A DNA stretch of 64,000 nucleotides from Chenopodium formosanum (Eukaryota; Streptophyta; Magnoliopsida; Caryophyllales; Amaranthaceae). The stretch spans positions 26,162,501-26,226,500 of the forward strand of contig CM044869.1 of assembly GCA_024500155.1 (NCBI GenBank). The letters are read 5' to 3'. Positions within the stretch are counted from its first letter, which is position 1, and each line of letters opens with the position of its first letter. The position numbers and the translations under genes were made by a program. Below, one piece after another: positions 54,846-64,000 of the stretch. The notes under the pieces are model-generated. The model saw nothing but the letters and a program-made list of their open reading frames with translations. It was not told the DNA's origin and did not search any database.

Positions 54846-55334
54846 TTTGTGCTTTTTTCTCCATCCCTTTTATAATGTGATCTTTTGTTTTGAATTGTTA
54901 GGATGTTGAGATGATTTTTTTTATCTAGCTTGGGGGAACCTTTTCTTTGTGGGGAAGCACCGGTGGGCCAATATTGTTGTTGAGGATTTCCTTATATCTT
55001 CTTGCCTTGATGATTTGTGAATGCCTTTCTTAATGCTTGGATGATGTTGTTGGGTGTTGTTGTTTCAATGATAATTTGATGATAGTCCTTGGTTGTTTTG
55101 ATGATGATTTCTTGATGATTCTTGGTTGTTTCTGATTTTCTTGATTGAGTTTTGATGATGATGATGATGATGTTTCTTGATGGTGGTGATTTCTTGATGA
55201 TGATGTGAACAATGATGATTGTGCTCCCTTTGAATCCAAATCCCTCTAATCAAAATCCCATGAATCTAAAACCCAATAATCCAAATTCTTTTTAAATTAG
55301 TGTATGGTTTTATTTTGTTATTTTGTTTTGAAGT

Positions 55335-55359
55335 TACTAACATTTTTCTTTGTGTATAG
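55335..55359 (+). other. Conserved branch point and 3' splice-site-like element (Ath-H)
   Basis: TACTAAC, T-rich run, GTATAG ending at 55359. Confidence 0.4.
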
Positions 55360-56584
55360 TTTTCTTTTTTTCTCACTTGACTTTGAAGTTCTTGCTATAG
55401 CTTTGTGGGGTGCCGTGGAGGTGGAAATTTTCATTTACCTCATTTATAGTAGCTTAGCTTGGATAACTCGGTGATATCTTTCTAATTTTCCTCTTTACTT
55501 CTCTTTAATTGTTTGCTTAGATTAGGAATAATTTATGATGAGTTGAATGGTTCGAGGATGTTTTCTATTAACACCATATTGGTGTTTGGGGTCATTTTCG
55601 TTGTTGTCGAACGACCACTTGTTTTTCGATTGGGATTTATATGATTAGCATGCGTCTTTGTACTTTTCTTTCTCATTTTCTTTTCTTTTCTTCATATTCA
55701 AAACAGTAAGAAAATGATTTTGAGGCTCTTTTATTGTTTTCTTTTGATGTTTTGCTTATGACTTCGACATAATACCATCCAAACTTATACTTTTGAATAA
55801 ACGGTTTCCTATACGGTAACGGTGTGCACGGTTTTAGAGTATGCTTGGTTGATTATGGGATAGAGTATGCTAAGGTAGTGTGTTTAGAACTTTTGGGACC
55901 TTGAAGCCCGAGTCTACTTGTTTGTGGTAAGAAGGTGTTGCTTCCTATAGTGAATTTGAAGCTAATAGTGAGTTATTTCTACAACCATGTGAGGTTTCAC
56001 TTTTCTAGCTTTCTACATATTTTGCATGAGCGGCACATGCATCCTTGACTATCTCTTACTTTATCTAGAATTTGACTTTTATCTCTCAAGATCGCGACCG
56101 AACCATTTAGGAAGGACAAAGGCATCTTTCGGGGTTGTAATTTTTCTTTTTCTAAGATAAATTTTATCTCTTTGATTTTGGGATTACATTTGCCTCTTGC
56201 TAACCATTTAAGCCTTATACCTTCTTTTCAAGTCATATCTTTAGATGTTGAGCTATTTGTATCATTTTTGTTTCTATTCTTTGTTTTTGCGAAGCAATTG
56301 GTCGTTGTATTGTTGGAAAATATGGTGTATGAGTTTGAATACTTGGTTCTTATGATGAAAGTAAGTTTTTATTGTGAATATTACATGAATAAAGGCAACT
56401 GCAAAGTTGAAAAAGCCGTCCATAGTCAAAAGAGGCAACGATAATTCAATAAAGTGAAAAATAGAGAAAAGAAAAAAAATGAGAAAGAGCAAAGTATGAT
56501 CAAATGCTTTGGAAAAAGTGATAAAGATGAGAAAAATGAAAAGCTCAAAAAATATTTTGATTCAAGTGTATTTCTCCCTAATTA

Positions 56585-56620
56585 GAGCATTCTAGAAAAT
56601 GCTCCATTTAAGCTTGGGGG
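56585..56620 (+). promoter_or_regulatory. Internal hairpin and PPT-like tract (Ath-H)
   Basis: GAGCATT / CTAGAA / AATGCTC, then AAGCTTGGGGG. Same position and layout as Ath-A 8917-8953, with a different stem and loop. Confidence 0.55.
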
Positions 56621-57128
56621 AAATGTTCTTACGCTTTTTGTATATATGTTTGTGATTTTGGCTTTGAATAAGCTTGGGGGTGTTGGTGTTTTTGTTTGGT
56701 GATTGCTTGATTATGGTGTTGAGGATTGATCACCCTTTGCTTCACAATTTAGGTATACCACCAAATTTCAAATTTTAGCCTATCTTCACCCTTTTCGCCC
56801 ATACATTATAACCCTTTTCAAGACCTTTTAACCTTTTTGGTTGAGTCACAAGTTGGTGGAGGGAAATGTGAATCAAGCCTCTATGGAGTGGTTTGCATAG
56901 TATAGATGTCGAGTAGCCCTAAAATATCTTCTTTTCCGATTCCTTCGAGGAATCATTAAGATGCTCACTAGAGGTAGATTTGAAACTATTAGGGAGAACG
57001 CGGTAAGATTGTTTGGGATGAAGGTTGTTTAGAGTAAAAATACCCTAGACACGTGGCCCAATCAGAGAGTGTCAACCCTGGGCAGGTCCAACATTGGCCA
57101 TTCACCAACTGACGCGTGTTAGCCTCAG

Positions 57129-57720
57129 ATGCCAGATGAAATTGCGGCCTTCAAGGCCAAATTCCCTAGAAAGCTGAAAGAGAGCCGGTCTGCTAAGTCA
57201 GCTCAGAAAGCTGAAGAGAGCAAAAAGGGAAAAGAAGTCTGGGCGGTTAATGAATCTGATCAGCCGACCTAGAAGAAAAAGAAAGAATTCAAACCGTACG
57301 TTCAAAGGTACGAGTTTAATAAAGACTGTTACTCCATCCTCATGGAGTTAAAGCACCGGCTAAACATTGAGAAGCTGAATCCGATGAAGAGTTCCATCCA
57401 ATCACGGAACAAAAATTAATATTGTCACTTCCATGAGGAAGTTGGCCATGACACCAACGACTGCTATAGCTGCAAGCGGGCGTTGGACCGTCTGGCTTAC
57501 AAGGGGGTGCTGAAATCTTACATCTTGAACTCCAAAGCGACTGTCAAGAAGAATCCTGGACAGTCGTCCAAGACTATCCAGCCTGCTAGTAGCTCGGACA
57601 CTGACAAAGAGCCAGTCTACACCATAGCGGGCGGATTCGCGAGTGGTGGCCCGACCATCTGGGGCATCAAGTATCATCTGAAAAAGATGATCCGTGCTAT
57701 TGATGAGGGGCAAGCGTCTG
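57129..57720 (+). pseudogene. Tat-I gag C-terminal part
   Basis: From about 57129, a Lys/Glu-rich stretch leads to YEFNKDCYSILMELKHRLN, the zinc knuckle CHFHEEVGHDTNDC (near 57423-57465) and then CKRALDRLAYKGVLKSYI. Stops near 57270 and 57418. The text parallels Tat-C 44751-44512. Confidence 0.7.
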
Positions 57721-58310
57721 CTAGCGGTACCTTCCCAGACGTTCTCATCACTGAGAAGGATCGGTGCAGCGTCCGCCGGCCGTATGATGACCCGGTTGTC
57801 ATTGAATGTAAGGTCGCCAACGAGTTGGTTGGTCGGATCCTTATAGACACGGGTAGCTCTTACGATCTCATCAGCTACAAGTGCTTGAAGAAACTCAAGT
57901 ACAAGCCCAACAGCATGCACCCGGTCACCCATCCCTTAGTGTGGTTTGGAGGTTGAGTGGTGTATCCAGTCAACAGGATTGACTTACCCATCCGGCTGGG
58001 GGAGAAATGGGAAGGACGCCATCTGGTCGTCATGTTCTTGGTCGTTGAGGAATTGACCGCCTATAACATCATTTTTGGCCGAACAACTTTGAACGAATCC
58101 AAGGCGGTTAATATCCTGTCCCTCATGCTGCTGAAATATGAAAGGGATGATGGTTCTGTTGGCTCCCTAAACAGGGATTAGAAGACGACTCGAGAGTGTT
58201 GCCTCTCAGACTTCAAGCCTACTGTGGCCCCAGCCGGCCAAGGAGCAGCCGGAACGAAAAGAAAAGCTAATCAGTTAGTGGAGGTCAAGAAGGAGAAAAA
58301 ATAGCAATCA
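57721..58310 (+). pseudogene. Tat-I aspartic protease
   Basis: Active site ILIDTGSS at 57837-57860, keeping the canonical DTG. A stop at 57954 splits the domain. YNIIFGRTTLNESKAV near 58060-58110 is the second-half motif. It is followed by a degenerate linker with stops to about 58310. Confidence 0.75.
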
Positions 58311-59218
58311 TTGATCGAGGAACGGTCAGATGAACTCCGTCCCCAGCCAGCTTGTGATCACATTGATATTCTTTTGGATGACAGCCGTCCAGAGCAAACT
58401 ATTAAGGTGGGGATGATTGCTTTTGAAAAGTTGGGTGCAGACTTGCACCTTCTGTTGAAGGAATTTAAAGACATTTTTGCCTTTGAAGTGGAAGAGATGT
58501 CAGGCATTATCCCAGATCTCGCTGTCCACAAACTCACCATTGATACTAAAAAGAAGCCCATCCGGCAAAGGAAAAGAAATCACGGAGAGGAGAAAAGTCA
58601 GGCGGCAGCTGCTGAGGTCAAAAAGCTGTTAGACGCTGGATTCATTCGGCCATGTAACTTCCCTGATTGGGTTGCAAACGTTGTGCTTGTAAAGAAGCCG
58701 AATGGTACCTAGCGCATGTGTGTAGATTTTACTGAATTGAACAAGGCATGTCTAAAGAACAATTACCCGCTTCCAAAGATCGACAACCTAGTTGACTCTA
58801 CATTTGTTCATGTCTTGATGAGTTTTATGGATGCCTACTCAAGTTTCCATCAGATACCCCTGTGGAAGAAAGATCAAGAGAAGACGACCATCATCACTGA
58901 TCAGGGGTTATTCTGTTATACTACGATGCCGTTTGACTTGAACAATGCGCCTACTACTTTCCAACGGATGATTAATATTGTCTTTATTAATTAGATTGGG
59001 AAGAATGTAGAGGTGTACATCGATGACATGATAGTCGAATCCAAGCAACAGACGGATCATCTTGCTGACCTCTGAGAAACCTTCACCATACTCAGGCAGC
59101 ACAAGGTCATGCTCAATCCCATGAAGTGTGTCTTTGGTGTTGAGTCTGGGAAGTTTCTCGGATTTTTACTCGATCAAAGGGGGATAGAGGTCAACCGGGA
59201 GAAGATACAGGCGGTGAT
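58311..59218 (+). pseudogene. Tat-I RT, 3' truncated
   Basis: Linker with FAFEVEEMSGI, then KKPIRQRKR, LLDAGFIRPCNFPDWVANV and KKPNGT with a stop, RMCVDFTELNKA (about 58716), SFMDAYSSFHQIPLW, TTMPFDLNNAPTTFQ and active site YIDD at 59016-59027. Stops near 58710, 58993 and 59073. The frame ends in the thumb region (GKFLGFLLDQRGIEVNREK), where the G2 LTR begins. Confidence 0.82.
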
Positions 59219-60425
59219 TGACGCGGGTGAAACCTAGGTCATTGATTTCTATGTAACCCCGATCAAAAAAAAATTTATAAAACCAACCCCAACCCTAAGT
59301 ATAGGGTTAAGTCTGGGTTGAAACCAAGGGAATGCGGTATATGCTAAAGTCTCTAGTTAAGCTATTCTAAAGCCTAGGTAAGGCTTGGTCTAAGCAAACT
59401 AAACAACGCAATTAAATGAATACAAGAACGTATTAAGGATGCTAAGGAATAGGATGCACATGCACTCATGACACTCATACTAATTGGGCAAGAATTCAAC
59501 CAATCAAACAATGTGAAGGAAAATAACAAATGCAATCAAAATCACTTAGAGAGCTATTTCCTAGGGTCAAGCTAGATGTCTCTACAAATCACTTCAAAGG
59601 AAAATCGCAAAACAAAATCCATCAATAATAATAGCTTCCAAATAAATTTTTCGTATCAATGAAAACTATTATGCAATCTAGCTTGATAGTTGAGGTTGAT
59701 CACTCCTCAAGATATCACACACATGCATAAATTTCACCAACCAATTTAATCACAGCGATAAATAATAAAAATCCCCTAATTAGCCATGAATTATCACTCA
59801 TAGATGCTTCATTATATCCCTAACAAGTAATCTACTCACTACACATTGCAAATTTGAATAACAAAACTAAACTAATCACAAATTTTATCATCAACATTGT
59901 ATTCAAAATAAACTTAAGCTATCAAAAATCAAATCAAACAAACAACAAGTAATACAATCAAATTCAAGAATCAAAAGCTAAAATTGCTTTAAAGAGTAAC
60001 GAATTCTTACAAAACTTTGATCAAAATCAAAGAGGAAGAAGATTAAAAGTAGCATTCATCAAATTCACCAATTTTCTCTTTCTAGAAATCTAAGAACAAA
60101 TGTTACCCCAATTTGAGCTTCTCTCTCTAAAAATTTAATTCTAAGCTTATTCTCTCTCTATAAAATGAAGAAATTTTATATATAGTAAAACTAGCAAAGG
60201 AAGAGTTAGTTAAACGTCCACAAAGAACCCCAATTGGCGCGCTCTCTCCTCTACAAGTGCGGCGGCAATGAAATGGGTACGGAAAAAGGGGAGGAAGGCT
60301 ATGCGGCCGCTCCTGCCACCTGCACGGCAACGCCTGAGAGTAGGGCACCTCCTTCTCGTGCGGTCGTTAATGCTCCCATGTGCTGCACTTGATACATGTT
60401 GGGGGAGGAAGTCTCTAGAGGTCTT
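59219..60425 (-). repeat. LTR-G2, minus strand, interrupted by Cop-J
   Basis: Aligns with LTR-G1 from its 3' end (TGACGCGGGTGAAACC, then CCTAGGTCATTGA) to near the GC-rich segment (60235-60345), with landmarks TTTTCGTATCAATGAAAA and ATGCAATCTAGCTTGAT. It stops at 60425 inside the U3-like part, where Cop-J is inserted. Whether it is solo or part of a whole element cannot be seen. No gene. Confidence 0.75.
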
Positions 60426-61650
60426 TGAAAGGAATGGTGTCCTTCAAACAAGTGTATTATTCCGATTGAGGGTTTGGAGCTATTGGAAAGCTAATTATTC
60501 AGTAAGTTCAAGTGATCAGAATGCCAAGGTGGAGGCCGCTTCCGATCAGTTTTATTAATGTATAATTAATATTACAGCTTAATCTTGACTGAACCCTTTG
60601 GGTCACTCCCAAGCAACTAGCGATCTGACACGACGAATTAATTCAGAAGGAATTAATGAGTCGCTCGTGTAATATGAATTTAGACGTCGGAAATCGAGCT
60701 AGGAGCGTCATGTGGCTGCCAAGGGGTGGCCGTTTCTTGGTGCGTGCATGCGTGGCTGGTACTTGCTGACCAACAGCATGGCGCCACGGCAAGCAAGGCA
60801 ACAGTAGCATGACACAACAGCAGCTCGCATGCTATGTGCGCCATACGTGCTGCTGTGTGTGGGTATGTGGTTGTGCGATGCATGTGCAATAGGGCGAGCG
60901 TGAGCGTGTGTGTGCGCTGCTTCGTGCATCAGGGAGATCAGTACGCTAGGGCTGTGCGGGCGTGGCTGTTAGGCAGCACAAGCCCAGCACAGCAGCAAGG
61001 CTAGTGCCTGCACTAACAGCCTCGCACCCTCCCCTTGCCGAGGCTTGGTGCCTAGCAAATCAAGCCTTTTGCTTGGTGCTAGGCACACAAAAGCGTTGGG
61101 CTAGGCACACAAAAGCGTTGGGCTACGTTTTATTTATTTTAATTAAATTTATAAATTTTAATTAAAATTTTGGTGGCTAGGCCTCGATTTTGAGCAGCAC
61201 TTGCAAAATTTTATTTTGGTAAAAATTCGGGTTTACCAGCTTAACTAATTGGATTAATTAATATGGATGCGGAATTTATTGGGAGCTCCAATTATTAATT
61301 GCACTTAATTACATAATCGATTAAACAACTTTGACTAGTTTTAATTAGGCGCGTTAATTGGATTAAACACCTAAGTTAGTTACTAGTTTACGCGTGTTTG
61401 TGCATTGTTACATGATTATTGTTGTATAATGAATGGGCCATTAACATATAGTGAATGGATGAATGGAATGTATATTCTCTCACAGGTTTTATAAAATTGC
61501 AACTAGTGGGGCCGATTAGGATAGAAAATACGGACTGCGTTCCGTCATGTGTTTTTGTAAATCTAAATACGGTCTGCGAACCGTTGAGTATTTTTGTATC
61601 TTAATATTTAGATTAGTCCTAATCGTAGATACCAGTATTTGCATTTTTTT
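60426..61650 (+). repeat. Cop-J LTR1 (end uncertain)
   Basis: Start clear, end not: no PBS could be recognised, so 61650 is approximate. It has a GC-rich TGCGTG/GTGTGC segment (60705-60960), an AT-rich TATA-like region (61125-61170) and two hairpins with a common CTGCG loop (61530-61545 and 61569-61584). Confidence 0.55.
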
Positions 61651-63137
61651 GGTCATGTCTTGAAGACGAAGGTTCTTGGAAGACGAAGCCATGAAGTTGC
61701 AAAAGAAAACCCTTGATGACTTGAAAACTCATGTTTACTTGTGTTGAGACGAAGGTTCTTGGAAGACGAAGACATGCTAGTTTCCAAATGCATCACTTAC
61801 TTATGTTTTTGATATATATTTATGATTATATATATATGAATAATATGTTAGATGCATGTTTAAGATTTCGAATGTTGCGATGATTAATTAAGTTCACTTA
61901 AATCAACCAACATAGAAACCCTAGGTCCCTAATATATTGAGTAAAATTTGCCATTCCAAAACAACACTTACCGACCTATTGAGAGTAGTAATAGGATACG
62001 CTAAAGCGAGGCATCACTATTACTCCTAAGAAACGTAAGGCATACCAGGTATGCATGTTTTTTTTGGTTATACTCAACGTTATGAGTGATGGAGTCCTAA
62101 CATGTCGTGGCAAAGTGGATAAGTTGTTGAGAGAGCATTAGATGCTACGATTTATCCAACCAAGAATGGCTTGGAGCCATTAGCAAAGAGTTGCTTACCT
62201 TAGAATATTAAGTGTTAAGACAAGCCAAAGCATGCTTAACTACTCATTGATTCTTTGGATCTTGAAATCGACTTATTCTCACCAAATGGGGATAATTTAA
62301 TGTGTGAATAAGACGTTTAAATAAGTTTGATAAATATGCATGATTTCAATCGTATTTAAGTATTATGAATGGTTTTCATTTCAAAAGTATTAAATATTGA
62401 GTCCATTCGATTATGAGAATTTTTAAAATAGGGTATCAAGACAAGTCTTGGATAAAGAAACACCTATTAAGCGAACATTGAATATTATAATAGAAAAGTA
62501 TCCCCTAATCGAGGTCATTTAAATGATGGACGATTAATGACCGCTTGAGATTATTGTGTAGTTTGATTTATAGCACCGTTTCTTGTATTACAAGGACATG
62601 ATTGTCATAAATTATTTGCAAATGTATTGGTTTAGAACCATACTGGATCGACCTATGAGAATACTTTAAGAGATTTATAAATCGTCATAAGTATACTTCT
62701 CATTATGGCTATCGGAACCTCTTTCCTTGACCAAGAGTATTGTAAGTTCTCTTCTTTGTGTACTATTCGTTTTAATGTTAGTCAAACGTCTACCGTACAT
62801 GGAGATTATAACGGCAACAGTCGGGCGGCAAGGTCCTCTTAGTAAGAGAAGTTGACATTACAAGACTGGGAATGTCCCCCTACTAACAATAGGGAACATG
62901 TATTTGTTGTTTACAAGGCCTCTCGAAGAACAAGACTGTGAAAATGCATGGCCATGCTAGGGTGGATTTTAGAAATCATCTGCTTATTGACAGTCAAACT
63001 CGGATTTTGAGAAACACTTCAGGACGTAATAAGGAAGACGAATAATCTTACCTTATAGTTCATGAAGATTCATTAAGTGACATAGGAAAAATGTTGTACA
63101 CTAAAAGCACACTTGTCCGGAAGGACAAGTGGGAGAT
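61651..63137 (+). other. Cop-J internal region, no coding signature
   Basis: AT-rich text without long ORFs. A direct repeat GACGAAGGTTCTTGGAAGAC occurs at 61665 and again 82 bp later. It ends in the PPT-like sequence (63120-63137). Confidence 0.6.
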
Positions 63138-63274
63138 TGAAAGGAATGGTGTCCTTCGAACAAGTGTATTATTCCGATATAGGGTTCGGAGCTATTACAT
63201 AGCTAATTATTCAGTAAGTTCAAGTGATTGGAATGCTTAGGTGGAGGCCGCTTCCGATCAGTAATATTAATGTA

Positions 63275-63365
63275 CTTCCTCCATTACGAATTACTCGCAA
63301 CAAAGGGGTATTATTTGTGAGACATAAAATATTCCTTTGTTGCGAGTAATATGTAACGGAGGGAG
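63275..63365. mobile_element. Stowaway-like MITE
   Basis: 91 bp between duplicated TA dinucleotides (63273-63274 and 63366-63367). The terminal inverted repeats are about 32 bp with four mismatches and end in CTCCCTCCG-like sequence, as in plant Stowaway elements. The empty site is seen in LTR1 (about 60560). Confidence 0.88.
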
Positions 63366-63772
63366 TATAATTAATATTACAGCTTAATCTTGATTGAACC
63401 CTTCGGGTCACACCCAAGCAACTAACAATTCGACATGACGAATTAGTTCGGAAGGAATTAATGAGTGGCTCGAGTAATATGAATTTAGACATCGGAAATC
63501 GAGCTAGGAGCATCGAGACTAAGCGTCGCAAGTCGTGTCGAATTCGTAAAAGACGAGACGGTAAAATCAATAATTAATCAACAATTTACTAAAATACCCC
63601 TAGCATCGGAATGCCCCGAGAAAACCGAATGGTAGGGGAAAGTGTGGCTAGCATGCGCACCGCACAAAGCCAAGGGTGCTGGGTGCGCATGGGAGCTGGC
63701 GCGTGCCTAGCTAGGCTAGCAGCAACAGCCGCACACAACTCCACAACAGCCTGCATAGTATGCGTGGCTTAT

Positions 63773-63884
63773 TGTGCGTGTGTGCGTGCTGGCGCGCCGA
63801 CCAGCTAGATGTGCGTGTGTGCGTGCTGGCGCGCAGGGCCAGCTAATTGTGCGTATGTGCGTGCTGGCGCGCAGGCCAGCGTGT
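63773..63884 (+). repeat. Three tandem units of 37-38 bp in Cop-J LTR2
   Basis: Units start at 63773, 63810 and 63848, each opening TGTGCGT(G/A)TGTGCGTGCTGG followed by CGCGC and CCAGC. LTR1 has no clear array at this place. Confidence 0.75.
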
Positions 63885-64000
63885 GTGTGCTGCGGCATAG
63901 CGCACCATGCCCAGTAACAAGCAACAAACAAGCTTATTGGGCTAACGCGCATGGGTACTCGCTGCTGGGCCAAGGAAGCAGCCCACGCAAAACATGCCTG

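Larger units (their letters stand above)
54401..57025 (+). mobile_element. Ath-H: 3' fragment of an Athila-type element
   Basis: Aligns with the end of the Ath-A/Ath-B ATHILA ORF and their 3' UTR, including the TACTAAC acceptor (55335-55359), the GTTGAATGGTTCGAGG block (55541), an internal hairpin/PPT-like module (56585-56620) and the ENAVRLFGMKV segment. It is more diverged than Ath-A and Ath-B are from each other. It is cut at 57025 by Tat-I and lacks LTRs in this window. Confidence 0.7.
57026..59218 (+). mobile_element. Tat-I: deletion derivative of a Tat-C relative
   Basis: Starts with an LTR terminus like that of Tat-C (TGTTTAGAGTAAAAATACCC). After about 100 bp it jumps into the middle of gag and continues through protease and RT. 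It is cut at 59218 by LTR-G2. The missing LTR body, PBS and gag start show an internal deletion. Protein similarity to Tat-C is clear in the zinc knuckle and RT. Confidence 0.78.
60426..64000 (+). mobile_element. Cop-J: non-autonomous LTR element, incomplete in window
   Basis: Two copies of TGAAAGGAATGGTGTCCTTC, at 60426 and 63138, begin the LTRs. The second is preceded by a PPT-like AAGGACAAGTGGGAGATT of a form common in Ty1/copia elements. Between them no gag or pol motif is found in any frame. LTR1 lacks a segment of about 130 bp present in LTR2 (near 63500-63655), and LTR2 carries an inserted MITE. Superfamily assignment is tentative. Confidence 0.65.
63138..64000 (+). repeat. Cop-J LTR2, runs off the window
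   Basis: Aligns with LTR1 from its first base, interrupted by the MITE at 63275-63365. GC-rich from 63640. Contains three 37-38-bp tandem units (63773-63884). Confidence 0.7.

Noticed and set aside
60680..60929. His/Ala/Cys-rich minus frames in Cop-J LTR1
   Set aside because: Produced by the TGTGCG/CATGCG low-complexity segment; not kept in LTR2.

Overview
This is a plant nuclear DNA window, most likely from a eudicot with a large, repeat-filled genome. It is AT-rich, and almost every base belongs to LTR retrotransposons of the two plant Ty3/gypsy lineages usually called Tat (Ogre/Retand-like, with a second archaeal-type RNase H and antisense ORFs) and Athila (with an extra ATHILA-domain ORF after pol). 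I see no ordinary host gene, tRNA, rRNA or CRISPR array. No species can be named from the sequence; Caryophyllales is only a guess. Element names used here (Tat-1, Ath-A, Tat-C and so on) are local labels.

Layout, left to right. 1-3456: decayed Tat-type gag-end/protease/RT/RNase H/integrase (Tat-1). 3457-10057: 3' half of an Athila-type element (Ath-A) ending in a truncated 3' LTR, then a CACTA-type transposon end to 10360. 10361-13407: 3' internal region of a Tat element (Tat-E) with an antisense plant-mobile-domain gene. 13408-47990: a five-level nest. The Tat-E 3' LTR is interrupted by solo LTR-G1 (15329-47906, minus). G1 is interrupted by Tat-C (15787-46727, minus), Tat-C's 3' LTR by Ath-B (15962-34450, plus), and Ath-B by the young non-autonomous element NA-D (26392-32412, plus). 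Target-site duplications support four of the joins: AGCTT, ATTAC/ACTAC, GAAGT/GAAGC and CAAAT. 47991-49956: about 2 kb without a recognised gene. 49957-54400: 3' LTR and 3' internal region of Tat-F (minus), with a tandem repeat array. 54401-57025: Athila-type 3' region (Ath-H). 57026-59218: deletion derivative of a Tat-C relative (Tat-I). 59219-60425: second G-type LTR. 60426-64000: non-autonomous LTR element Cop-J, whose second LTR carries a Stowaway-like MITE and runs off the window.

No autonomous element here is intact. Ath-B lost RT, RNase H and the integrase core. Tat-C, Tat-1 and Tat-I carry many stops and frameshifts. NA-D has a tRNA-Asp-type PBS, a PPT and one intact ORF, but no pol. 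Its LTRs differ at one noticed site in 1509, so it inserted recently and must have used enzymes made elsewhere, plausibly by an Athila relative with the same PBS and PPT.

The most interesting signals are structural. (1) Small hairpins with covarying stems stand just upstream of every AGCTTGGGGG polypurine tract and of an internal PPT-like copy. (2) A hairpin with a constant AGGCAA loop and covarying stem lies after pol in Ath-A, Ath-B and NA-D. (3) A leader intron ends exactly at the ATG of the ATHILA ORF. (4) CpG-rich palindrome clusters lie upstream of the TATA box in several unrelated LTR families, and apparently again upstream of internal sense or antisense genes. All comparisons were made by eye.
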